This document shows, piece after piece, positions 15,004 to 23,732 of a DNA stretch of 47,111 nucleotides. The notes beneath the pieces were generated by a model. It saw only the letters and a list, made by a program, of their open reading frames with translations, had not been told where the DNA came from and made no database searches. Source of the stretch: CAZYSK01 sp964649415. Lineage in GTDB: Bacteria; Chloroflexota; Anaerolineae; B4-G1. The DNA is taken from assembly GCA_964649415.1 (NCBI GenBank), contig CAZYSK010000043.1, positions 1 to 47,111 of the forward strand, written 5' to 3'. A program made the position numbers and the translations under genes. Position 1 is the first letter of the stretch; every line of letters begins with the position of its first letter.

Positions 15004-16839
15004 TTGGGACGGATTGGCGTCTTCGTTTGCCATTGCGGTATCAATATCGCGAGCACGGTGGACGTGGATCGGGTGGTTGAGGCGCTGGAACAGCACCCGG
15101 AGGTGGTCTACGCCACGAACTACCGCTATATGTGCTCGAATCCTGGCCAGCAGTTGGTCAAGGACGCGATTGTGGAGCACGAGTTGGATGGTGTGGTGGT
15201 GGCTGCCTGTTCGCCCTTGATGCACGAGAAGACGTTCCGGCGGGCGGCGTCGACGGCGGGGATGAACCCGTATCGCTGCGAGATGGCGAATATCCGTGAG
15301 CAGTGCTCGTGGGTGCACGAGCATCAGCCCGTGCGAGCGACGGAGAAGGCGATTGAGATTGTGCGCGCGGCTGTGGAGCGGACGTCGCGGAATGAGGAAC
15401 TGGAGCCTTTCCGTCTCCCGCTGACGAAACGGGCGTTGGTCATCGGTGGCGGTATCGCGGGGATGGAGGCCGCGCTGGACATCGCCAACGCTGGTTTTCC
15501 GGTCGTGCTGGTGGAGCGAGAAGAGCATCTGGGTGGCAAGATGGCGCGGCTCAGCGGCACGTATCTGAATTTCTCCGCCGCTCCCGATCTGCTGGCGCGC
15601 AAGGTTGAGCAGATTCTCAATCACTCGCGTATTGAGGTGTTGACGAATGCGCAGGTGGTTGAGGCGGAGGGGTACGTCGGCAATTTCGAGGTGGTGGTCA
15701 GATCCCAAATCCCAAATCCCAAATCCGAAAGCTCAAATCAAAACGGTGGTGGGGCGTCGGCGGACATTGAACGCCAAGCGTCCGGCGTCGCGGACGCCAT
15801 GCCGGCAGGGACGCAGCGGATGCAGACATCCGGGCGGTCCGTTGAACGTCAAACGTCTGTGTCGGTGGGGGCGATTGTCGTGGCGACGGGCTGGGATGCT
15901 TACTCTTTGGAGCGGCTGCCGGAGTATGGCGGCGGGACGATCCCGGACGTGGTGGATGGGCTGACGTTTGAGGGCATGTTGCGGGCGGGTGGAGAAGTCC
16001 GGCGGCCGTCTGATGGCCGGGTGCCGCGCGAGGTGGTGTTCGTCCAGTGTGCCGGATCACGGGACCCGGAGCGAGGGGTGCCGTATTGCTCTAAGGTGTG
16101 CTGTATGTACGTCGCCAAGCAGGCGATGGTGTTCAAGGAACGTGTGCCGGATGGACAGGCTTACGTGTTCTACATCGACATTCGGTCTGCGGGCAAGGGG
16201 TACGATGAGTATGTCCAGCGGGCGATGGAGGAGCACGACATTCTCTACCTGCGGGGCAAGGTGAGCAAGATATTCCACGACGGCGACAAGGTAGTCGTGT
16301 GGGGAGCCGATACGCTCAGCGGCAGGCCCGTGGAGGTGGCGGCGGATCTGGCGGTGTTGGCGACTCCGATGACGCCGAGCCACCAGGCGCTGGAGCTGGC
16401 TAAGACATTACGGGTGGGGGTGGATCAGAACGGCTTCTTCAGCGAGGCACACCCCAAGCTGCGCCCTGTGGAGAGCCTGACGGCGGGGGTGTTCCTGGCC
16501 GGGGCGGCGCAGGGGCCGAAGGATATTCCGGAGACGGTGTCACAGGCGTCTGGAGCGGCTGCCAAGGTATTGCAGCTTTTCTCTCACGATGAGATGACTC
16601 AGGAGCCGATGGTGGCTTACGTGATCGAGGATGTGTGCTCTGGATGTGGGGTGTGCGTGGAGAGTTGCCCGTATGGGGCGCGAGCGATCCATACGGTGCG
16701 CGGTGTCGCCACGGTCAACGCAGCGCTGTGTCAGAACTGTGGAGCCTGTGTGGTGGCTTGTCCGAACAAGGCAAGCCAGATACGCAACTGGACGCTGGAG
16801 CAGATTCTGGCGATGGCGGATGTGGTTGGGGCGACGTAG
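15004..16839 (+). CDS. hdrA: HdrA type B (CxC domain, FAD, C-terminal double [4Fe-4S])
   Basis: 611 residues from TTG 15004, five bases behind GGAGG. The N-terminal domain has the C9-H-C11 motif (GVFVCHCGINI), the FAD motif GGGIAG is near residue 147, and the C-terminal ferredoxin domain has C545, C548, C551, C555 and C576, C579, C582, C586. The HdrA ferredoxin insert is missing: the chain passes from NFEV directly to VGAIVVATG. Exactly at that point a repeat block (15699-15857) has been accommodated, containing CAAATCCC, CGTCAAA and GCCGGCAGG pieces and adding about 50 residues in frame. It is the structural complement of the preceding type A protein. Type B HdrA likely carries the bifurcating-type FAD and exchanges electrons with ferredoxin; this is inference from HdrA knowledge. 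Confidence 0.88.
   Translation: MGRIGVFVCHCGINIASTVDVDRVVEALEQHPEVVYATNYRYMCSNPGQQLVKDAIVEHELDGVVVAACSPLMHEKTFRRAASTAGMNPYRCEMANIREQCSWVHEHQPVRATEKAIEIVRAAVERTSRNEELEPFRLPLTKRALVIGGGIAGMEAALDIANAGFPVVLVEREEHLGGKMARLSGTYLNFSAAPDLLARKVEQILNHSRIEVLTNAQVVEAEGYVGNFEVVVRSQIPNPKSESSNQNGGGASADIERQASGVADAMPAGTQRMQTSGRSVERQTSVSVGAIVVATGWDAYSLERLPEYGGGTIPDVVDGLTFEGMLRAGGEVRRPSDGRVPREVVFVQCAGSRDPERGVPYCSKVCCMYVAKQAMVFKERVPDGQAYVFYIDIRSAGKGYDEYVQRAMEEHDILYLRGKVSKIFHDGDKVVVWGADTLSGRPVEVAADLAVLATPMTPSHQALELAKTLRVGVDQNGFFSEAHPKLRPVESLTAGVFLAGAAQGPKDIPETVSQASGAAAKVLQLFSHDEMTQEPMVAYVIEDVCSGCGVCVESCPYGARAIHTVRGVATVNAALCQNCGACVVACPNKASQIRNWTLEQILAMADVVGAT
15699..15857 (+). repeat. Composite repeat block inside HdrA type B
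   Basis: Mosaic of CCCAAATCCCAAATCC, GGACATTGAACG(C/T)CAA, a GCCGGCAGG fragment and CGTCAAACGTC, all read through in frame. The position matches the insertion site at 27233-27300 in the paralogous type B gene. Confidence 0.85.
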
Positions 16840-16875
16840 GGGGACGGGGACTAGCGCGGATGGGAGGAATACACG

Positions 16876-18156
16876 GTGGAGAGGGAGGGCACGATGGGGC
16901 AATCGTTCATAGAGCAGGTGAATGAGCGCAGTGGCCAGACGGTACAGTTGTGTTACCACTGTCACAAATGCACGGCCGGCTGCCCCGCAGCTTTCGCCAT
17001 GGAGTACGGGCCTGATCGTATCCTGCGCTTGATTCAGTTCGGGCAGCGGGAACGGCTGATGACTAGCCGGGACCCCTGGCTCTGCCTGGGCTGTGAGATG
17101 TGCGGCGCGCATTGTCCCAATGACATAGACATCAACGAGGTGTTGATCGCAGTCAAGGACATGTCGGAGGAGATGGGATATCGGGCAGAGGACTGCCAGG
17201 AGCTACGTGAGCTCCTGGCGGACTACCTGCTTCAGCGGCCAGAAACCGTGATTGACGACCGGCTGTGCACAGGCATCCAGCGCCTCAACAGCTTGAGTCA
17301 GACAATCGATGACACGCATAACATCAGCGGGGACGACAACGGCAACCGGCTGATCTGGAGCCAGAATCTGGAGCACGTCCCGCCCGGGCTAGATCAAAAG
17401 CAGGGCGCCGAGGTGGTTTACTTCGTTGGGTGCGTCGCGTCGCTGTTCCCCCGCAGTTATCGTGTGCCCCAGTCGTTTACCGGCATTATGGAGGCAGGGG
17501 GTGTGGATTTCACCACACTGGGCGGGCAGGAGTGGTGCTGTGGGTATCCGCTGCTATCTATGGGGCGACTGGAGCACGCCAAGACCCTGATTGAGCACAA
17601 CGTGGCTCAGGTCAAGGAGCTTGGTGCATCCCGCGTCGTTTTCGCGTGTCCTTCTTGTTATCACATGTGGAAGTTCATTTATCCTGAGGTGCTGGGCGAG
17701 GCGGTTGGACTGGAGATCCTGCACGCTACTGAGTTGCTGGACGAGATGATCGCAGAGGGGGCGATTGAGCTAGGAGAGGTCCCGATGCGGGTGACGTATC
17801 ACGACCCCTGCGATCTGGGGCGCAAGAGTGGCGTTTTCGAGCCTCCGCGGCGGGTGTTGCAGCGCATTCCGGGCGTCGCTTTCGTGGAGATGAGCACTAG
17901 TGCTCAGATTTCTGAGTGCTGTGGCGGCGGGGGCAACCTGGAGAGCTTCGATCCCGACGTGGTCTCGGAGGTCTCGCTACGCCGGATTGACCGGGCCTGT
18001 GAGGTGGAGGCGCAGGCGGTGGTCTCTGCCTGCCAGCAGTGTGAGCGCACGTTGACGGCAGCGGTGCGCCAGCACGAGGCGGCTCGTCGCGCGCGCATGC
18101 GTGTGATGGACGTGACGGAGTTGGTTTGGAGGTCGGTGCAGAGTAGCGAACATTGA
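16876..18156 (+). CDS. HdrC-HdrB fusion (HdrD-like)
   Basis: 426 residues from GTG 16876 (GGGAGG eight bases upstream); ATG 16894 behind GGGAGGG is an equally good start. The N-terminal HdrC part has CYHCHKCTAGCP and CLGCEMCGAHCP. The C-terminal HdrB part has two complete CCG domains: VGC, EWCCG, CPSC, then HDPCDLG, ECCGGGG, CQQC. The protein would combine electron wiring and the noncubane-cluster active site in one chain. It closes the first Hdr unit (hdrC, hdrB, hdrA-A, hdrA-B, hdrCB). Its closest relative here is the fusion at 43992-45212 beside metF; both share the VPQSF/IPQSF and HDPCDLGRKSG stretches. Physiological acceptor unknown. Confidence 0.87.
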   Translation: MEREGTMGQSFIEQVNERSGQTVQLCYHCHKCTAGCPAAFAMEYGPDRILRLIQFGQRERLMTSRDPWLCLGCEMCGAHCPNDIDINEVLIAVKDMSEEMGYRAEDCQELRELLADYLLQRPETVIDDRLCTGIQRLNSLSQTIDDTHNISGDDNGNRLIWSQNLEHVPPGLDQKQGAEVVYFVGCVASLFPRSYRVPQSFTGIMEAGGVDFTTLGGQEWCCGYPLLSMGRLEHAKTLIEHNVAQVKELGASRVVFACPSCYHMWKFIYPEVLGEAVGLEILHATELLDEMIAEGAIELGEVPMRVTYHDPCDLGRKSGVFEPPRRVLQRIPGVAFVEMSTSAQISECCGGGGNLESFDPDVVSEVSLRRIDRACEVEAQAVVSACQQCERTLTAAVRQHEAARRARMRVMDVTELVWRSVQSSEH

Positions 18157-18298
18157 CTAGTCAGGCCAGACCTGACAGGTTTCCAAGAACCGGTATCCAA
18201 AACCTGTCAGGTCGTGTGTCCGCGGACATTGGACGTCAAACGTCAAACGTCAAACGTCTACGTCCGTGGCAGAGGTCCGGAAGTGAGGAGATTTGACG
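18157..18298 (+). repeat. Gap with 14-bp inverted repeat and CGTCAAA tandem
   Basis: GACCTGACAGGTTT at 18169-18182 pairs perfectly with 18200-18213 across a 17-base loop. A GTGTGTCCGCGGACATT segment and three CGTCAAA units follow (18230-18259). There is no T-tract behind the hairpin. GAGGAG (18285-18290) is the ribosome site of the next gene. Confidence 0.8.
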
Positions 18299-18871
18299 AT
18301 GGCAGACATCTGGGACGAGTTGAAGCGTTATCGTTATGTGAAGACGCTGCCGAATGGAAAGCGGTTACTGTTGCGCCCGTTGACCGAGGACGACAAACAG
18401 GGTCTGATGGATCTCTTTGCCAGGGCTTCCAGGCAGGATCTGGAGTACTTCCGGAGCGATGCGGGTGACCCTGCGGTGGTGGAGAGTTGGGTGGACAACC
18501 TGGATCTAGAGCGGGTCTTTCCGCTGGTGGGCGTGGTGGATGACAAGATTGTGGGGGATGCGACCCTGCACTTCGGCGAGCATTATGGCCGGCATCGCGC
18601 CTGGGTGCGCATCTTTCTCGACCGCGACTACCGTCGCCAGGGCATTGGCACGCTGGCGCTGCGGTGCTTGATTGACATTGCCCGGCGCGTAGGGCTCCAG
18701 CAGTTGTACGCTGAGGTGTTAACCAATCAACCACAGGTCGTCAAGGCATTTGAGGACCTGGGCTGCCAGCACGAGGTCACACTGCGCGACTACTTCATCA
18801 CGGACAGTGGCGAGACGCTGGATATGGCGATTCTTGTGATCCGGCTGGTGGATCATTCGGGTGAGTTCTAA
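18299..18871 (+). CDS. GNAT-family N-acetyltransferase
   Basis: 190 residues from ATG 18299 behind GAGGAG. The GNAT fold is recognisable from the acetyl-CoA loop region RDYRRQGIGTLALRCLIDIA, preceded by HRAWVRIFL and followed by LYAEVLTNQPQVVKAFEDLGC. RimJ/RimL-like overall shape. The substrate cannot be predicted. It is the only gene in the window with no obvious redox or C1 role apart from the terminal peptidase, and it lies between two Hdr units with co-directional transcription. Protein acetylation by an enzyme next to acetyl-CoA synthase is attractive as a regulatory idea, but nothing in the sequence proves it. A repeat element starts on the base after its stop codon. Confidence 0.85.
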   Translation: MADIWDELKRYRYVKTLPNGKRLLLRPLTEDDKQGLMDLFARASRQDLEYFRSDAGDPAVVESWVDNLDLERVFPLVGVVDDKIVGDATLHFGEHYGRHRAWVRIFLDRDYRRQGIGTLALRCLIDIARRVGLQQLYAEVLTNQPQVVKAFEDLGCQHEVTLRDYFITDSGETLDMAILVIRLVDHSGEF

Positions 18872-18970
18872 AGACTTCCGAGGTCTAGGACGTGGCTCCA
18901 AGCAGCAGAGATCGCGGCTTCCGCAGGGTGTTAGGCGGATTGAATGAACTCCTGGAGACCTCGGAAGTCT
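18872..18970 (+). mobile_element. 99-nt element with 15-bp terminal inverted repeats (empty-site copy)
   Basis: AGACTTCCGAGGTCT (18872-18886) and its reverse complement (18956-18970) bound 69 bases. The reverse complement of this interior aligns base for base, without gaps, with the interior of the element at 36332-36573 once the nested MITE there is removed. Both copies lie directly upstream of the two HdrA-GltD-HdrA genes. Confidence 0.85.
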
Positions 18971-18991
18971 AAGTTTTTGAGGAGAGGTGAA

Positions 18992-21900
18992 TTGATAGAC
19001 AAGGATCCTGTCACAACGCCATCGGAGGGTCGCCTCAGTGAGGTTGTAGGGGCTGTATTGGTCGTCGGTGCTGGCATCGGAGGGATCCAGGCTTCGCTGG
19101 ACCTGGCGGAGGCCGGATTCAAGGTCCACTTGCTGGACCGGAGTCCGGCGATCGGCGGGGTGATGGCGCAGCTCGACAAGACCTTTCCGACCAACGATTG
19201 CGCGATGTGTATCCTCTCGCCGAAGTTGGTGGAGTGTGGGCGTCACCTTAACGTTGAATTGATGACGTACGCGGAGCTAGACAGCATCGAGGGGGAGCCG
19301 GGTAACTTCACGGTGCGCGTGCGCCAGAAGCCGCGCTACGTGCAGGTGGATGAGTGCACGGGCTGTGGTGACTGTGCGGCGGCGTGCCCGGTCATCCGCC
19401 CCGATCAGTTCAACGCCGATATGTCTGAGCGACGTGCAGCCTACAAGCTCTATCCGCAGGCTATCCCGAACGCGTTCGTGATTGAGAAGCGCGGGCGCGC
19501 GCCATGCCGCGACGCATGTCCGATTCATCAGCGCGCCCAGGGATACGTGGCGTTGATCCGGGAAGGGCGGTTCGCCGATGCGTATCGGACGATCCGTGAG
19601 GACAACCCGTTTCCATCCATCTGTGGCCGCGTGTGCAACCACCAGTGCGAAGACGCTTGCTCACGGGGCAAGGTGGACGAGCCGATCAGCATTATGCGGC
19701 TCAAGCGGTTTGTCGCCGATTGGGCCTTCGAGCATTCTGAGGAACTAAGCGCGGAGATTGGCCGGACGGTAGAGGACGTCGAGCGGACGGGGAAGCGGGT
19801 AGCTATCGTTGGCTCGGGGCCGGCTGGCCTGACGTGCGCGCAGGACCTGGTCAAGCTGGGCCACGATGCGACGGTCTTCGAGGCGCTGCCGGTCCCCGGT
19901 GGCATGATGCGAGCGGGTATCCCGGCCTATCGGATGCCCTACGACCTGGTGCAGCGTGAGATCGACGACATCCTGGCGTTGGGTGTCGAGCTGAAGCTCA
20001 ACCACCGGGTGGACGATGTGGCGGCGCTGTTGGATTCAGACGCGTCCGGGGGACATCGGTTCGATGCGGTGTTCGTCGCCGTGGGGGCGCATCAGGGCGT
20101 GCGTCTGCCCATCCCTGGCGTGGATTTGCCTGAGGTGGTGGCAGCAACAGATTTCCTGCGCGAGGTGGCGTTGGCAGACCCTAAAGGTTTTCCGAAAGCT
20201 TTAGGGTCTGGTGTCGCGGGTAAGCGCGTGATGGTGCTGGGCGGCGGCAACGTCGCGGTGGACGCGGCGATGACGGCCGTGCGGCTGGGTGCGTCGTGGG
20301 TTGGGATGGCCTGCCTGGAGAGCCGGGAGACGATGCCGGCTCACGAGTGGGAGATCCTGGACGCCCAGGAGGAGGGGATCGAGGTTTTCGCCTCGTGCAC
20401 ATTCAAGGAGTGCGTCTCTGAGGACGGTCACGTGTGTGGCCTGCGCTACGCGGATATTGACTTCCGGGGCTTCGTGGACGGGCGGCCGGACTTCGACGAG
20501 ATACCGGGCGCCGAGCACATAGTCGATGCGGACCTGGTGATCTTCGCCATCGGGCAGCGGCCGGATGTCGCCTGCCTGCCGGATGGGGCGAGGGACGCCG
20601 CCAGAAGGGGACGGTTTGCAGCGGTGGATCCGGCGACGCTGGCGACGCCTGTGCCGGGGATATTCGCGGGTGGTGACGTGGTGACGGGGACTGCCTTTGT
20701 GGTGGACGCCATCGCGGCCGGCCACGGGGCGGCGCGCTCGATCGATGCGTATGTGCGCGGCGAGCCTCTGCCGGAGGCAGAGGCTGACGTGCCGGTCGCG
20801 GAGCTGAGCGAGGCGGAGGCGGTGGACGTGGTGGCCCGGGGCCAGGCGTCTGATGCACCGCGTCACGAGGTGGTGAAGGTGCCCGCGGCAGAGCGGGTGA
20901 AGGGCTTCGGCGAGGTCTACCCGGGCTTCACGGAGGATGAGGCGCGGGTGGAGGCGGCGCGTTGTCTATCGTGCGGCATCTGCTCTGAGTGTAACCAATG
21001 TGTGTATGCGTGCCAGAAGCACTGCATCGACCACAGTATGCGCGAGGAGATCGTCGAGCTGAACGTGGGCGCGGTGGTGCTGGTGCCGGGGTTGGAGCCG
21101 ATGCCGGGCGACATCCGGCCTGAGTTTGGCTATGGACGGTTGCCTAACGTGGTCACGAGCATCGAGTTCGAGCGCATGCTTTCGGCCTCGGGGCCCTGGG
21201 GCGGCGAGGTGAAGCGCCCGTCGGACGGCCAGCACCCGCGCAGGGTGGCGTTTATTCAGTGCGTCGGCTCGCGCGATCCGGCGTGTGAGGCTGGGTATTG
21301 TTCCTCGGTGTGTTGTATGTACGCCACGAAGGAGGCGGTGATCGCCAGGGAGCACGATCCGAACGTGGAGCCGACGATTTTCTATATGGACATTCGCTCT
21401 TTCGGGAAGGGATTCGAGCGCTATATTGAGCGGGCCGAGCAAGAGCAGGGTGTGTGTTACGTGCGCAGCATGGTCAGCATGGTGACGGGGGAGCCGGGTA
21501 CTGGCAACCTGCGGGTCCGCCACGCGACGCCGGACGGCAAGAGCGTGGAGGAGGTATTCGACATGGTGGTGCTCTCGGTGGGGCTGCGGCCGCCGGAGGG
21601 CACACAGGACCTGGCAGCGCGGCTGGGGATCGGGTTGAACGAATATGGCTTCGCGGAGTCGCCGCCCTTCCGTCCTGGGCAGACGACGCGCCATCGGAAT
21701 GGCGCCTTTGCAGGGATGGCGGGGCGGCCGGACGGCTCGGTCGCCGACGGCATCTTCGTCGCGGGGGCGTTCAGCGAGCCGAAGGACATCCCGGAGACGG
21801 TGATCGAGGCCAGTTGCGCGGCGGCGCAGGCCTCGGCGCTGCTGGCGGAAGCGCGGAACACGATGACGGCGGAGCGCACCTGGCCGGAGGAGCGCGACGT

Positions 21901-23713
21901 GAGCGACGAACTGCCTCGGGTGGGCGTTTTCATCTGCCACTGTGGCATCAACATCGGTGCCGTGGTGGACGTTCCCGAGGTGGTGGCGTACGCAGGGGGC
22001 TTGCCGGACGTGGCCTATGCAGAGCGCAATCTGTACACCTGTTCCCAGGACACACAGGAGCGCATCCGCGAGCGCATCGAGGAGTACGATCTCAACCGGG
22101 TGGTTGTGGCCTCTTGTACGCCACTGACGCACGAGCCGCTGTTCCAGGAGACGATCCGCGGAGCGGGCCTGAATCCGCGCTTGTTCCAGATGGCCAACAT
22201 CCGTGAGCAGGATTCGTGGGTCCACCGGGGCGATCCCGAGCGGGCGACGGAGAAGGCGAAGGAATTGGTGCGCATGGCGGTGGCCAAGGCGCGGAAGCTG
22301 CGTCCGGTCGAGACGTCGACTTTCGAGGTGAATCACCGCGCCCTGGTTATCGGTGGCGGGTTGGCCGGGATGAGCGCGGCGCTTTCTATCGCGGAGCAGG
22401 GGTTCGGCGTGACGCTTGTGGAGCGCGAGGCGGAGCTGGGCGGGAACTTGCGGCATATCTATACGCCGCTGCCGGACGGGTACGGCACTCCGGCGGACCT
22501 ACGTGCCTCACTACGAGCGGGGGAGGCGGACGTCCGGACCTCACTACGAACGGGACGAACGGGGGAGGCGGATCCTCAGGTCTTGCTGCGGGAGACGATT
22601 GAGGCGGTGGCGGCTAACCCGCGCATCTCGGTCCTGACGGGCGCGGAGATCGTGGGCGTGGGTGGCTACGTGGGGCAGTATCGTACGGCGGTGAGGCTGG
22701 CCGACGGGCGGCAGGAAGAGGTTCAGCACGGCGTGATCGTGGTGGCAACGGGGGCGCGGCAGATCGAGCCGACGGAGTACCTGTACGGGCAGGACGAGCG
22801 GGTGATCACGCAGCGGGAATTAGAGGAAAGGTTGGCAGAGGAGGAGGAGGCAGGAGGCAGGAAGCAAGAGGCAGGGGGCAGGAGGCAGGAGGGGATTCGG
22901 TCTGTCGTGATGATCCAGTGCGTGGGCTCTCGCGACGATGCGCACCCGTATTGCTCGCGGGTTTGTTGCACGGAGGCAATCAAGAATGCGCTGGCGCTCA
23001 AGGCGCGTGATCCCGGGACGGACGTGTATATTCTCTATCGCGACATCCGCACGTTTGGATTCAAGGAGCGCTACTACCGGGAGGCGCGGCGGCAGGGTGT
23101 GGTTTTCCTGCAATACGACAAGGATCAGAAGCCGGATGTGGTGACGACGCCTGGGGGGCGGCTGCGCGTGGATGTGATGGTCCAGCCGGAAGGGGAGATG
23201 TTCAGTTTGGATGCGGCCCTGGTCGTCCTGAGCGCCGGCATCGAGCCAGACCCGGACAACGAGGCACTGGCCCAATTGCTCAAGACACCGTTGAATGAGG
23301 ATGGCTTCTTCCTGGAGGCTCACGTCAAGTTGCGACCGCTGGACTTTGCAGCGGATGGGGTGTATCTGTGCGGCATGGCGCACTCGCCACGTTTTCTGGA
23401 CGAGACGATCTCGCAGGCGCAGGGCGCGGCGGTGCGCGCGGTGGGTATGCTGTCGAAGCGTGAGTTGGAGGCGACGCCGATTGTCGCCAGCGTCAACCCG
23501 CGCCTGTGCTCTGCCTGTGGGCTGTGCGTTGAGGTCTGCCCGTACGATGCCCGGGTGTTGGAACCTGGGGCTCACTATGCCGAGGTGATCGAGGTGCTGT
23601 GCCAGGGTTGTGGCGCATGTATCACTGCCTGCCCCAATAAGGCGAGCCAGCAGAGGGGCTTCGAGGTGGCGCAGGTGTATGGGATGTTGGATGCGGTGGA
23701 GGTTGGGGGTTAG
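18992..23713 (+). CDS. hdrA: Giant HdrA-GltD-HdrA fusion 1 (A-type HdrA interrupted by GltD, then B-type HdrA)
   Basis: 1573 residues from TTG 18992; the frame extends to 18944 but that part is repeat sequence and AGGAG (18979-18983) fits TTG. Order: HdrA-A FAD (GAGIGG, 26-31); ferredoxin with C122, C125, C128 and C132; a complete GltD/NfnB-like unit (about 160-640) with its own Fe-S segment (CRDACP, ICGRVCNHQCEDAC), FAD motif GSGPAG near 274 and dinucleotide motif GGGNVAVD at 417-424; cysteine cluster near 660; return to HdrA-A; HdrA-B from about 976 (GVFICHCGINI), second FAD near 1118, and two C-terminal [4Fe-4S] motifs (about 1505 and 1536). The region after the dinucleotide motif reads CLESRETMP rather than YRR, suggesting NADH rather than NADPH. 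In-frame repeat insertions: 20175-20210, about 21689-21707, 22483-22570, 22845-22895. Confidence 0.9.
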   Translation: MIDKDPVTTPSEGRLSEVVGAVLVVGAGIGGIQASLDLAEAGFKVHLLDRSPAIGGVMAQLDKTFPTNDCAMCILSPKLVECGRHLNVELMTYAELDSIEGEPGNFTVRVRQKPRYVQVDECTGCGDCAAACPVIRPDQFNADMSERRAAYKLYPQAIPNAFVIEKRGRAPCRDACPIHQRAQGYVALIREGRFADAYRTIREDNPFPSICGRVCNHQCEDACSRGKVDEPISIMRLKRFVADWAFEHSEELSAEIGRTVEDVERTGKRVAIVGSGPAGLTCAQDLVKLGHDATVFEALPVPGGMMRAGIPAYRMPYDLVQREIDDILALGVELKLNHRVDDVAALLDSDASGGHRFDAVFVAVGAHQGVRLPIPGVDLPEVVAATDFLREVALADPKGFPKALGSGVAGKRVMVLGGGNVAVDAAMTAVRLGASWVGMACLESRETMPAHEWEILDAQEEGIEVFASCTFKECVSEDGHVCGLRYADIDFRGFVDGRPDFDEIPGAEHIVDADLVIFAIGQRPDVACLPDGARDAARRGRFAAVDPATLATPVPGIFAGGDVVTGTAFVVDAIAAGHGAARSIDAYVRGEPLPEAEADVPVAELSEAEAVDVVARGQASDAPRHEVVKVPAAERVKGFGEVYPGFTEDEARVEAARCLSCGICSECNQCVYACQKHCIDHSMREEIVELNVGAVVLVPGLEPMPGDIRPEFGYGRLPNVVTSIEFERMLSASGPWGGEVKRPSDGQHPRRVAFIQCVGSRDPACEAGYCSSVCCMYATKEAVIAREHDPNVEPTIFYMDIRSFGKGFERYIERAEQEQGVCYVRSMVSMVTGEPGTGNLRVRHATPDGKSVEEVFDMVVLSVGLRPPEGTQDLAARLGIGLNEYGFAESPPFRPGQTTRHRNGAFAGMAGRPDGSVADGIFVAGAFSEPKDIPETVIEASCAAAQASALLAEARNTMTAERTWPEERDVSDELPRVGVFICHCGINIGAVVDVPEVVAYAGGLPDVAYAERNLYTCSQDTQERIRERIEEYDLNRVVVASCTPLTHEPLFQETIRGAGLNPRLFQMANIREQDSWVHRGDPERATEKAKELVRMAVAKARKLRPVETSTFEVNHRALVIGGGLAGMSAALSIAEQGFGVTLVEREAELGGNLRHIYTPLPDGYGTPADLRASLRAGEADVRTSLRTGRTGEADPQVLLRETIEAVAANPRISVLTGAEIVGVGGYVGQYRTAVRLADGRQEEVQHGVIVVATGARQIEPTEYLYGQDERVITQRELEERLAEEEEAGGRKQEAGGRRQEGIRSVVMIQCVGSRDDAHPYCSRVCCTEAIKNALALKARDPGTDVYILYRDIRTFGFKERYYREARRQGVVFLQYDKDQKPDVVTTPGGRLRVDVMVQPEGEMFSLDAALVVLSAGIEPDPDNEALAQLLKTPLNEDGFFLEAHVKLRPLDFAADGVYLCGMAHSPRFLDETISQAQGAAVRAVGMLSKRELEATPIVASVNPRLCSACGLCVEVCPYDARVLEPGAHYAEVIEVLCQGCGACITACPNKASQQRGFEVAQVYGMLDAVEVGG
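20175..20210 (+). repeat. Hairpin repeat, GACCCTAAAG family, inside the GltD domain
   Basis: Perfect 12-bp stem (20175-20186 with 20199-20210), 12-base loop, read in frame as ADPKGFPKALGS. Confidence 0.85.
22483..22518 (+). repeat. TPADLRASLR-encoding repeat (copy 1)
   Basis: Text CACTCCGGCGGACCTACG followed by TGCCTCACTACGA. Copies at 25261-25300 (non-coding, just before a gene) and 29590-29630 (coding, same frame), with a degenerate copy at 29632-29683. Confidence 0.85.
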
Positions 23714-23732
23714 AGGGTGGAGGATGGAGCGG

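Noticed and set aside
12228..18156. True heterodisulfide (CoM-S-S-CoB) reductase of a methanogen
   Set aside because: The acetyl-CoA synthase is bacterial-type, MetVF and FolD are bacterial folate enzymes, and no methanogenesis genes are present. The Hdr homologues are more likely bacterial electron-transfer complexes.
18169..18213. 14-bp inverted repeat as a terminator or operator before the GNAT gene
   Set aside because: No T-run, a 17-base loop, and a related 14-bp hairpin is found inside the HdrA fusion coding sequence (39402-39435), so it is better seen as an interspersed repeat.
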